Below are positions 23,431 to 34,734 of a stretch of DNA of 64,000 bases, piece after piece. The notes under the pieces are model-generated. The model saw nothing but the letters and a program-made list of their open reading frames with translations, was not told the DNA's origin and did no database searches. The position numbers and the translations under genes are program-made. Source of the DNA: Phylloscopus collybita (taxonomy: Eukaryota > Chordata > Aves > Passeriformes > Phylloscopidae); the NCBI GenBank assembly GCA_027886175.1, contig JAJNNQ010000019.1, positions 11,270,501 through 11,334,500 of the forward strand, given 5' to 3'. Numbering within the stretch: the first letter of the stretch is position 1; the number at the start of each line of letters is the position of its first letter.

Positions 23431-25725
23431 CTCCCCTCGGCCCCGGACTGCCCTGATCCCGCGGCTCCCCCGCTCCCGGGTTCGTCCTGGAACGAGCCAG
23501 CAGCAGCATTTCCTTCCAAACCCATCTGCCTCGCGGGGCGAGGAACTTCACTCCTGCCTGTGCCGTGCCCTGGCTCCTTTCCCAGCAGGAAAGGGGAAGC
23601 ACGCAGGCAAATTCAAGCTGGATCCGCGCTGCTCCCCATCCTCAACCATCCCAAAGCTTCCACCGGGACCTCTGCAGGGCCCTGCTGGGCACAGTGACAG
23701 TCCAAACATTTCTCTGCCTGCACCATCCTGGGGTCTCATCCCTCTCGGAAAGGATAAGCAATTCCCACTGCATCGATTTTCTTAATGCCTCTCAACAGAG
23801 ACCCCCGGGGACCAGGGAGAGGGGAACCTCCCCTCACCTCCAAATACTCTCTAGGAAAACAAAAAAAAAGCACAGCACAAGGCGGTGGGAGCCATAAGCA
23901 GGTTTTCAGTGGGTTTTCCGTGGCACCTACCATCTGCTGGGAGCTCAGCCAGAACCCACGGCAGAGCATGGCTGGCCAAGGCACCAAGCAAAGCTCTCCC
24001 CAGTGCAGTGCTGGGAGGGAGCCAAGGACATCCCCCTTCATTCTTGGGGTGCTCTGGGGTGCCTGTTTACGGGGTCAGGTGGTTTTGTTGAGTCACGGAG
24101 CAGGGCTGGCAAGTGCCCAGAGCTGCACCATCAGCTGGATGGAGGCTTGGGGCTGTGCCACCCTCCAAGAAATGGTGGGGGAAAAAACTGTAACCCCTGG
24201 CAGGGAGCTGGGAGCATCCTCCCCAGACTGCCATGCTGCTCTAACACCCTGCTTGGTCAAAAAAAAACCCAAATAAATTAAAAACATGGAGAAAAAAAAA
24301 TAGTCTGCTTTGAGAGCACAGAGCCCTGGGTGGTGGAGCAGCTCCTGCCAGGAGGGTGGGCACAGGAATGGGGTCAAGCTGACCTGAGAGACATGGTGTG
24401 AGCTGCAAAGCTGGGACTAGGTCCTGATTTGGAGCCATATAATTTTAGGAAGCCCAAGTCTGGCCAGGGGCACATGAAAGCTGCTGCAAGCGAGAAGAGA
24501 GTCTCTGAGCCTGTAAGTGCTTCAGAGCAGGACAGGGGGTGTTTGGGACCACTGGGGATGCTGGTGGTGGAGGATCTGCAACCTGTGGTGCTGAGCCAAC
24601 CCCAAGTATCTCCCTTTTACTCCCTGGATCTCCACTCCCTGGAAGCAGGGGTGGGGGAGTTCCACTGCAGAGGCCCAGGGTGAGAGAGAGGGCACGAGAA
24701 TGGCACTGCCAGTTCCCAAAGACTCACCATGCAGGGGAGGCCACCACAGCTGCACAGCTCCCTGGGCTGCACTGGCACCTCCATGGTGGGAAATCCTCCC
24801 TGCCAGGGCCAGCCCCTCTGGCCCTTGCCAGCTCTGTCTCCTGGGGCGCTGAGTTATCTCCTGCACTGTCCTACTGGGTGCCTGTGTTACCCCACCCAGC
24901 CTGGCCCACCAGAGATGCAGTTAAGAGCTGGGGCTGCCCTCTCCTGATTACACACAGGGGTGCTGAAGCTTTTATCATGGGCAAAGCCCTGCTGGCTCAC
25001 TCCATCCCTCTGGCCTCTCTGAGGGCCCTGTGCTCAGAGCCTGGCTGTGCTATCTCCCCTCTTCATGTGAACTGCACGCCTTGCAGCCTGCCTATCTGCA
25101 AAGCCCTGCTGAGCAGGACAGGGTCCCTGGCCTCTGCCCAAGGGAAAGTGCCATTTGCTGCTACCTGGGGAACTGGTTCTTCCAGGGAAGGACAAATCCT
25201 GATTGCTCTGGTGCTGGCATTGCAAACCCTTGAACACCAGCAGCTGCTCCTGGGACATGTGCAGCCCAGGAGCTGCCTCCAAACCCTGTCCTGTCCCCTG
25301 GATGTGGGATGAATGGACAGGATTGCCCTCCAGCAGCCAGCAAGCCCTCAAGATGGGACAAAAATGGTTAAGCAATGTGTTAGAAGAACTTTAAACACAA
25401 GCAGCCAACCTCACAGTAATTTCCAGGGTGTTTTCCTGGTGTTGACACAACTGAGCAGGACACTAGAGGGGTTGCAGGGAGAACAGCTTCAGTAGGCAAA
25501 GCATCCCAAACAGCAGCATTTGGGGAAGCCCCATGGAATCACCTTCCACTCCCTTGTGCAAAGATGGTGCCATCCCAAGTAGTCCTCAAAGAGCAATTGC
25601 AGGAGGGGGACAGGATGGAAGTGTGTGGCCCCCAGAGAGCATGGGGAGGGGGAGAAAGGCTGGAGAGCCCTGGGGGGACATGTCTGTGTCTGAGGACTGA
25701 GCAGACAGTGTGCCTGGGTGCCTCA

Positions 25726-25743
25726 CAGCAGCAGCAGCAGCAG
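25726..25743 (+). repeat. short (CAG)6 repeat
   Basis: Six perfect CAG triplets followed by CTCAG. Not in a recognisable coding exon. Confidence 0.9.
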
Positions 25744-25826
25744 CTCAGTGCCCCAGCCTTGGCCGGGATTAACACGCCATCGCCATGTGGAGAAAGGCAG
25801 GAGGTGCCTTAATGAGGCTTGCGAAA

Positions 25827-25844
25827 GTTAATTATTAAATTAAC
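25827..25844. promoter_or_regulatory. HNF1/homeodomain-like site
   Basis: GTTAATTATTAAA matches the HNF1 palindrome GTTAATNATTAAC at 12 of 13 positions and is followed by ATTAAC, giving GTTAAT and ATTAAC arms. It lies in a unique AT patch within GC-rich DNA. Confidence 0.3.
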
Positions 25845-26341
25845 AGCTAAGACAGTACAGCTGCAGAGAGGGCCAGTGCTGGCACAGGAATTGCAGTGCC
25901 ACGTGGAGCAGCATGGCTTGTGCCTGCCGGAGGGAGCGTTCAGGCAAAACCACCTCAGGACCTGCTGGGAGGAGGAACGGGGCTGGATTTGGCAGGTGCA
26001 GGGAGGGAGAGGTGTGTGTGCAGGGACACTGCCCTGAGTTTTCCCCCTTCTGGTGTCCTTGTCCCACCAGGCAGGAGAAAAAGTCAAAAGCAGCCTCTAG
26101 TGTGGCTTTTGTGTCATGCTGTCCTGGGGAGGTCTCCTGGCCCACCAGCATTAACCATCCCTGGCTGCTCTCCAGGCTCCAGCTGCTCCTGTCCTGCTCC
26201 AGGCTCTGGGCCACCATCTCATGCTCCTCCCTGCTCAGATAAACTGCAGGGATGTTTTGGTTTGGCACGAGCCTTGGTTTTGCATCTTTAGGAGAGGAAT
26301 TACAAAATAATAAGATAAGGCTGTAGACTGGAAGCAAGCTC

Positions 26342-26356
26342 AAAAAAAAAAAAAAA
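26342..26356 (+). repeat. poly-A run (15 A)
   Basis: Uninterrupted A tract. No adjacent element recognised. Confidence 0.9.
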
Positions 26357-29300
26357 TCCAGTTTCAAGAGTAAAGACGTCTCTCCTGCTGGACAGACTTA
26401 TGGGGTGATCTTGCTTCAGGACACAAATTGCTGCCAAGGGTTTCTGGAGAGCAGAAATATCATTTTGGGGTGGTCTTGTGCTGACCTTGTGCTGGCTCTA
26501 CTGAAGCAGAGGCAAGATTTCACTGTGGGAACAGGAGCTTAAGTAACTTGCTGGGGTAGAGAGGGGCAATATGTTTTTCTCCTTGTTCTTTTTCTGATGA
26601 TGGAGACGACCTGAAAGATCTCTCTCTCTGAAGAAGTTAAACTCCTTTCTGGCTCCTGTTGTTTCCACTCGGAAGTCCTGGGCTTGCTTGCTGTCAGATG
26701 AAAATGTGTTTAGGAACAAAGAGTGTTAGCTGAAAAGCATGAAAATTGAACAGACTGAAACACAGGCGAGAAATCCTGGCTCTGACTGCACATGGCTTCA
26801 CTTTGCATTTATTTTGCTCATGATTGAACTTCAAAGTCGAACAACAAGCCTGGCAGGAGGACAGATTCCCTTACAGGTCAGCACTGTTCCTCTCACCAGA
26901 CAAGGGAAAGCTCTTGTATCACTGCCAAATTGGGCAGCCAAAGTATAACAAAATCCACCTGCAAATTCTGCACTTCTGGCTTGAGATTCTTTCACCCAAC
27001 ATGGCTGGAGCTGGTCATTCATTGTCACTCCTCCATCAATCTCCACCATCTGACATCCTCAGGACTTCTTCAATCCCTGGATATAATTGATATCGCTTGA
27101 TATAATTGTAAAAATGAATGCATTGATGCAGAACATGGCCACTGCATCCCCAGATTTGCAATTGAACTTCTCATCCCACTTTGATTTCCCCTGACAGCAT
27201 TGGAGAGAGAGGGTGTTTCAGGTCCCTGAGGTGGGTCTTTTTTCCCCTCTTTGCTTGTTCAGATGTCAAGAACCTCAGGAGTTCATTGGGAAGCACAAGG
27301 GCAGAAGAGGGAAGGGCAAATATATAAAGTCCTAAAATACAGTATCTTGAAGCCTGGGCTCCTGATCCACTGGCCCTCTGTGGTCTATGGACTCAAAATC
27401 CTTCTGGAAGCTTTACAAGAGGATGTCCATGAGCATCCCATAGTCGTGCTTGCCCTCTGGGGCTGGGAAAGCAGACAAGCTCTATCCTGGGGTTACTTAG
27501 AGATGCTCTGGTTCATGCCATTGCAGCTGCTGACTTCGATGACTCTTTCCTACATCAACAGCTCTGGGCTGACTTTTTGAAACCACTGGTGGAAGAATTC
27601 CTTTCCTTTGCTCCCATCTCCAGAACCAGTTGAGGTTCTGCAGCCCTCCTGAGGACCACTACAGAGCCAGGGAGTTCCCTGCAACCTTCCAGGCACTACA
27701 GCATTATCTGCCATCCCCAGCCCAGGTCTCTGCAGGGAGGGGAGCTGGGGGACAGCCCCCTTGCCTGAGGCCAATCTCACTCTGCCATCCCCAGCCCCGT
27801 TCCTCCTCTGGCTGAGGGGACTGACACAGACACCGCATGTCCGGCCCTCCACGACCCTTTCCCCTCCCCAGTGACCTCCCTGGGGACAAAGCCATGAACA
27901 TGAGCCCTTCTAGCTGCTGTGTTTGTGTACACAAGCCCACTGCTGACACAGATCTCTTAATCCCCCTGCCTGTGTCCCACGGGCCGTGCTTGTACAGCGG
28001 TGGCCCTGCCTGGGTGCTGGCACTGCACTTTGCTGAAGCCTTTTTACCTCTGACTCGCTGATCAGCTGCTGACACAGTGTTATCAGGAGGCTGTGGTGAG
28101 TGAGGTGGCAATGCCAGCATCCTGGCTATGGGGACTGTCCCCAACTTGACTTGGTGGCACCAGGGCAGACTGCCAGAGGGTGAGGTGCATGTTGCTCTAC
28201 GCTTTGGCATTGCTTTGCTTCCAAGTTATCACCTCTCCCAGCTCGTGGGCTTCATCTCAGAGGTGGAGATGGCTCAGGTCACGATTCAGCAGGCTGATGT
28301 TTCCTTTGCACCAGCAAAATATTTGGGAAAGCAAACACAAAGCTGGTGAGGCTGAGTGGGAGTCACAGCCAGAGCACAAGTGGAGGGGAGGGGATGCTCA
28401 GAGCATGGAGCCATGTCCCCTCCATGCACCCTGGCTGCTGGGTGCATGGGACAGCTGTGCTGGCTGCTGCAGGAGCATCTGTGCAGGATGGGGCTTCCCT
28501 GAGTCACAGAATGGGGAGAAAAGGCAGAAGAACCTCCTCAGCACTGAAATTTCCTTGCAATGGGAGCAGAAACATATGCAGTGGAGGAAGAACCTCCTGA
28601 TACCAGGAGCACAACAGGCCCACACAGCACATGCCAAGGTTAAAGGAGGATCATTTAGCCATGCCTGGGGGTCGAGTAGAGTCAGGCATGGAGCTGCCCC
28701 TGCTCCAGCCCCTTTGCTTATGTGCACAGTGCAGCTCTTGGACACAGAGATGTGCTGTATCCTCCTGGGGTCCTTTCTTACTCATGGTGTGATGGCTGGT
28801 GCTCAGGGCAGGCAGCCAGGACCGGCTGGACAGAGAGTGGGTGTGTGCTGACCCTCTGCTGTGGGTCACAGGAGGAGACCTGAACTCTGTGTAGGACAGC
28901 TGGCCAGGCAGCTCAGCCCCACCATTCCAGACTGGCTCTTGATGGGGTTTCTGCCTGGTTCCACCTCCTCTGGTACCCTCCTGAGGCCTGTTGGAGTCCA
29001 GGCTGCTGGTTGCTTGTGTCTGGCACCACAGTAACTGCTGCAAAAGTGGGAAGGAAAGCACTGGGGTAGAATGCCCAGTGCCCTCAAAAGTTCGGGGGCA
29101 GAAATCTGAACTCTTGCACATAAAAGAGCAAAATTATTTTAACTTCTCACTGTTTTTCAGTTATTTTTAAGTTCCCTGGCTATCCAAGGAGGAGAACAGC
29201 ACCCGTTGGATCTGCACCAGCTGGTGCAACACACAGATCCCAGCGTGCTGCCTGCTGGGGAAACACCCAGCAGCAATGTCCTTGTGCTGTGGGTCAGGCT

Positions 29301-29479
29301 AGGATTTGAATGGCAAAGCCCAGGGCTTTGCTTTGACTGCAGAGGGGTAAAACAATATTTAAATAACTGCCAGGCACTGGAAGGAGCAGCAGCCTCACGG
29401 GGAAAGAGAGGATTTGTGGCCGTGAGTGGCTGATGGCTTCATCGTGAATGCGCAACCTGCAAAGGGAGCTGCTGGCAGC

Positions 29480-29665
29480 TGCCTCTGATTTAGTATTTCA
29501 TAACTTTGGTGGTTGACTCCAAGCATTTTGGCTGTTAATTATCCTTAGGTGCTTAGAGGAAAATATCCCAGCAATTCCACCCATCAATCTTATTGATTCT
29601 CACCTGGAGTCTTTGGGAGCTTTTAGGGCACCTGCACAAGCTGCCACTGCTTGAATTAATTGAGC
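29480..29665. promoter_or_regulatory. candidate non-coding regulatory island
   Basis: Unique AT-rich patch with TGTTAATTATCC, ATCAATCTTATTGATT (imperfect palindrome) and GAATTAATTGAGC homeodomain-type cores, flanked by GC-rich sequence. Inferred from composition only. Confidence 0.22.
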
Positions 29666-32600
29666 TCTGAGGAGCAGCCGCTGGCTGGTGCCTCCCTGCA
29701 CATCAGGCACAAGGCAGAAAGATGTATAACCCTGGCCAGTGCTGGTGCAAGGAGCTGATGGCAGGGAAACACAAATTCCTGGAAGTCCCAGCACATTGCC
29801 AGCATGCTTTGTTTCTCCATAGGAATGGCACATCCTTGGGTGGGCTGAGTCAGGGACCTCTGGCACTGCTGTGGGTGGTTGGGACCTGGGAAGGATGCAG
29901 GACATCTCATCTGAAGCAGGTGGAGCTTAAGGCATCTTCAACAAGGATAGCGGAGCTCTTATATCTCATTTCTCTTTGTAGAAGTGTCTGAAGTATTTCT
30001 GCTGAAATTGCTGATGGTGGAGGGGTGGCATGGAGGGTAAATATCCTTCAGAGAAAATATCAGGTTCAGTGGTCAACTTATGTCATGTTTCCATGAGCTC
30101 CTGGAAATGGAAGTGGTTTAGGGGACATAAGAAACCTTGGGATAATATATCTCCAGCAAAATATACAAAGTGAGAAATTGTGTTCTAGAGGAGGTATTGC
30201 TTTCTAAAGCCCATGTCGTCAATAACTGGGAGGTGGGGGAATTTTTCTCAAGCAGTCATTATTTACTGGCTTTGGGGGAGTCCTACAAGAACTGTGGCTT
30301 TTGGAGGGAAAGGTTGTGATGATAAAAGCAGCTATGTATCATTAGATATCACCCCCCTCCCAATCCACTTATTAAAAACACGCAAAAGCTGCATTGCAGG
30401 CTTCAGATTTTAATTACAGGATATTAGCTCACATTTCAATCTAACTTCCTAGCACCAGGAAGATCCATGGGGTGCACTCTCAGACACGAACACATCTGGA
30501 GCACCACTGCCCAGCGTGCAGAGGATGGGTGGAAGCAGTGAGGGCCTGGCAGCTTTGGGATCCTGTTCCTACCCCACACATGGCACAAGTGCCCTGAGAG
30601 CACAGTGCCTTTGGATGGGCTGCAGTATGAAACCACTGAGCCCCAGCCCCTGAGCTGTGGAGTCCTGCTAAGTGAAAGCACTTTTTAATGGGGATGTAAT
30701 GGAACTCGTTAGTGTCTGCTGTTTTATTATGCAGGTTGAAAATTACTTATTGGTGGGAATGTGCTTGCTCTTCACGCTGATCCTTCATATGCTTTGCTGG
30801 AAGGGTCCAAGTGAATTAATCTCAGAGCCAGGGTGTGTCTTCCATCTCTCTGGATCACATGGCTGCAGATAGAAACAGCCTATGGGATTGTTTGGGGGCA
30901 CTCAGTGTGTTCTCAACCCTGTGCCCTGGCAGCAGAAGTGGAGAAGCTGAGCTTGCTGCTCTGGCTGTGCATTGTGCTTCAGTGCATGGTCCCTCTGTCC
31001 AGAGCAGGGGTGGGAGCTCTGGAGTTAAAGCCATGGAGCAAGGAGAGGCTAAAATCTGGGTTAAACAAGGGCATGTTGAGTTCTCTCTGGCAGAAACCTG
31101 CAGGAATAGGCACTTGCTTCTGGTTCTGAGCTATAGCATGTTGAAATGTGGGTATTTTGAATAGTAAAATAAAAGGTTTATGTGCTTTATTTTAAAAGGA
31201 CCTGAGTCCTTTGTGATGTACCACTAATAGGTGTCTGCTGGGGTTGGGAGGCACTTACCACGGCAGGGTCACAGGGATTTGCTGGCAGCCTGCCCTCAGC
31301 CCCACTCACCAATGGTGCAGCAAATTGGGACTGGAATTCGGACTTCTACTGTTTTGTGGGAAAAAATCTCACCCAGACTGAAAAGGTTGGGTCAGGAATC
31401 TCTCCTGATGAGGAACTTTAGGGCAAGCTGAGTATTTTTCAGTGGGAAACTGTCAGGTTTTCTGAAATTAAAAATATCCATTTCAATCTCAGGCTTGTAA
31501 CTGTTGGCCCAGGGTCCTGAGAATGGTTCTGCACCAGTATACCACCCTCTTCTCAGAGTGAAGATTTTTCTCTTCTAGGAGTGAGCTCTGGATGTCTTTT
31601 GAAAAGCATTTCCCTGTGGGTTCTAGCAGTTGAATGGTCAGGCTGCATTTGTAAATCTGTTGGGAGCAGCTTTGACACCCCTTGGGGGCAGTTGGGTTTG
31701 CTGGAGGGCAACACTGCAGGGCTGCTGCAGGAAAGTCAGCACAACCTTGTGTGCATTGTCCCTGACAATGTTTCTGCCTGGCAGGGTTCACAGAGCAATA
31801 ACAACCACATAAATAAGTCAAAGCATATGACTCAGGATAGGAAGCTTGGACTTTCCTCGGAAAAATCCTCTTTCTCTTTCGCACAGTGTTAGAGATGCCT
31901 GAGCCTTAATATTCTGCCATCCACGTGTAAAGCTTGGGCATCTCACCAGGGAACAGCGTGACCAGCACTGGCAGCAAACAAACTGGTCTGGAGGTGCTGG
32001 GGAGAGAAAATTCCCTTGTGAAGCACACTTCAAATCTGAGCTGACTGCGAGGTCTGCACAGCCCCTGGATGCAGGGAGAGGAGGTGTGACCAGGAGTGTG
32101 CTGCAGCTGCTGCTCGGCATTCAGGACCAGACTAGAGCAAAGGTGAAACTGCAGGAAAGACTTTTAACGGTGACCTCGTGGCCACAGAGCTGGACAAAAT
32201 TAGGCAAGTGGAACCCGAGAAAGGGGCTGAGCTACCAGCCAAACAGGATGGTGAAGTTAAGGAGCATATCAGTCACACTGGCTGCTTTGTGCTCCTCACC
32301 ATGCACAGGCCTTGCTCCAGGCCACTGAACTAAAGCTGGTCCCAAAGAGAAGGCTGGGCCCCTAGGTGAGCTTGCCAGACCAGCAGAAATGAAGCTGGGG
32401 ATATTCCAGCCAAGGAAGACCCAGAGATGCTCAGAGACATTAATGGCCACCATCAAAGCATCTTTAAACCTCCAGCCCAGCACCAAAGCAGGCGGCTGGC
32501 TGCGATAAATATGCAAGCCACGCTTCAGTCGGGGAGAAATAAATAAGCTGTTGTACACGGAGCAAGGGAGGTGGGGAGCTCCTGCCCAAATCACTGCTGA

Positions 32601-34354
32601 GCAGAGGAGTTTCCCTGGAGACTGCTTCCTTGGAGCCTGCGCAGGGCCAGCACAGGGCCGGGAGGCAGCACCCAGAGCTGCTTGATGTGGTCTGGGCAGG
32701 CACAGGGACACATCTGGGGTGAAGGATGAGGCAGAGAAGCAGGACTGGGGATGCCAGTCAGGTGCTTTTGTTGAATTTGGGGAAAGCAGAGATGGTTTAC
32801 TTCCCAGAGAATTGTGCTGCAGAAATGTGGAGACTCCTTGGCTGCTTCTTAGCAAGCCCCTGGAGGGAGGAGCAGAATATCCAAGTGGTGTGGATGCTGG
32901 GCAGAGCAGGGGAAGATGGGTCCAGCAGAGCAGAGGACACCAAGGGAGCAGAGGGGCACACGGAGCTTGCTGGACATGGCCAGCATGCTTACACCAGCTG
33001 GAGGTGGTGCACACCCAGCTTCCCTTCCCATGAAGGATGGATGGCTGCTTGAGAGCTGACATGCCAAGGTCCCTACGGCTGATGCAAGAAGCTCGCACGG
33101 ACACTCCCCTCTCTCCCCCCTCACTCGAGCATTTCTTTTCTAACACTGAAAAACTGCCAGGGTTTGGCCTGGCTGGGCATGGCATGAGGGTGAGACTCAC
33201 CCAGCTCCCTCCTGCCTGGTAGCCCTGGAGCCAGTTTGGCTCTCGGCCAGCGCAGGCTCACTCCTGCTCATGTGGCTGCAGAGCAGCGTCCCAAATGGAC
33301 CGAGCTGGAACGCTGCACCCTGGCTGGGGGACAGCTGAGGGACACCACTGACCTGCAGGTCCCCTGGGCTGCAGCCACCTTCCTCGCCCAGCTGTGCTCC
33401 CCATGCAAGGACCTGCTCCTAGAGAGGGTGTAGGTGGGAGAGTGGCTGGGAGCTGAGCAGCTCCCAAGTCATGCTCATGAGCAGTGCAGGGACCTCTTGG
33501 CACATCAGGGTCTGGGCACAGGAGCACAGGATGTGGCTTGGGTTCCTGCAGCTCAGGTATTGAGCCAGCCAGGTAGCCAGGCCAGCAGACTTCTCCACTG
33601 GAGTTATATTTAAAGCTCCTTTTGGAATTTTACTGGCCAAACTCTTGAATGATTTGGGATAACTGCTGGTGATCCCTGAGGCTGTGACACAAGGAGGGTA
33701 CTCTCTGAGCCAAGAAGCTGGGTACCAGGGCACACAGAGAGCTGAGATGGTCTCAGTGGAGCATCCTTGACAGCCTGGGACTCCCTCTACGGATCCACTA
33801 GAGCCCTGCTGCTGCTGCCCTTCCAAACGTTGTGCTGAGCTCATGTTTGTTTCTCACTTTCTCCTTTCCTTCCAACAGTGAAATCAGCTTTTCATCCTTC
33901 TCCACGCATCAGCAGCTGGCAGCTGCATCTTCAATGCCGTGTCATGCTGACGGGTCTCCTGCAGGGATTGCAAAGATGTGTCCCTGGGGCTGCAGGACAT
34001 GCTGGGACTTCCAGATGAACCTTTCTGGGCAGAAGCAGAGTGGTGTGCTCACTGTGGTGAGGGAAGAGGCTGGTAGAGGCTTGCATTGGATGAAAAAGGC
34101 ATCAAGTAAGGGCTGCTGTGAATTAGGCAGGTTGTGCTAAATGGTACCAGCAATGCAAGTTGCCTTTTAACTGTGTATAATTCACGTGCACATACACACA
34201 TGGTCTGCAGTTGCCGTCTTGCTGGCTGCAAGAATTGAGGACAAATACCAGGAATATTAATGATGGTGATGAGCAAGTGACATTCTATCAGCTAGGGATC
34301 AATTAAATATTTTAGCCTACTCAAACAAAGGTCTTGCACAGGAAACAAGACGTG

Positions 34355-34680
34355 GTTTCTCCCTCATCAATGTGTATAAATATCTAAAGGGAGGATACCA
34401 AGAATTTGGAGCAGGGCTCTTCTCGGTGGTGTTGTGCAATAGGACACAGGCAACGGCAAAAACTGATGCACAGGATATTCAACCTGAATATAAAGAAGAA
34501 CTTCGTTACTGTGCAGTGACCCAGACTGGAACAGAGTAGAGAGGCTGCGAGGTTTCCCTCACTGGAGATATTCCAGAACCTCGGGATGCAATCCTGTGCC
34601 ATGTGCTCTGGGACGACCCTGTTTACACGGGGAGTGGGACCAGACGGCCCAACCTGACCTTTCCTGTGGTTCCGTGATTC
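34355..34680 (+). mobile_element. CR1 non-LTR retrotransposon, 5'-truncated 3' end
   Basis: The sequence follows the typical 3' end of avian CR1 LINEs. In order it shows: CTCATCAATGTGTATAAATA, CTAAAGGGAGG, GGCTCTTCTCGGTGG, a GACACAGGCAA-like block, GAAGAACTTCGTTACTGTGC, GGAACAGAGTAGAGAGG, CTGGAGATATTCCAGAACC, AATCCTGTGCCATGTGCTCT, a GGACCAGACGGCCCAACCTGACC-type segment and the terminal CCGTGATTC. It has the usual CR1 form: no poly-A tail, heavy 5' truncation, non-coding. It lies about 50 bases from the LARP1 CpG island and about 490 bases from the start codon. It supports a bird or reptile origin for the DNA. The subfamily cannot be assigned by eye. Confidence 0.85.
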
Positions 34681-34734
34681 CCCAGGACACGCACCGAGTT
34701 CCTTTCTGCACTTTCCAACAACGTTATCCCGTTA

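Larger units (their letters stand above)
23431..34354. other. non-genic flank upstream of LARP1
   Basis: Ordinary avian intergenic sequence with the short repeats and small islands listed separately. The longest ORF outside low-complexity DNA is on the minus strand at 32232-33200. Its only upstream start is GTG; the first ATG is at 33185. It has no recognisable domain. No exon of HAND1, the neighbour expected from human gene order, is present. Confidence 0.6.

Noticed and set aside
22608..23785. Five overlapping Arg/Gly/Pro/Ala-rich ORFs of 228-282 codons on both strands
   Set aside because: They are translations of the 19-bp minisatellite in different frames; no independent coding signal remains outside the array.
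24539..25312. 257-codon plus-strand ORF
   Set aside because: The ORF begins at a GTG codon, has no family similarity, and long antisense ORFs cover the same bases.
1..34354. HAND1 coding exon expected from human gene order
   Set aside because: No His-rich N-terminus or bHLH region (RRRTESINSAF-like) is found in any frame; it must lie further left if synteny holds.
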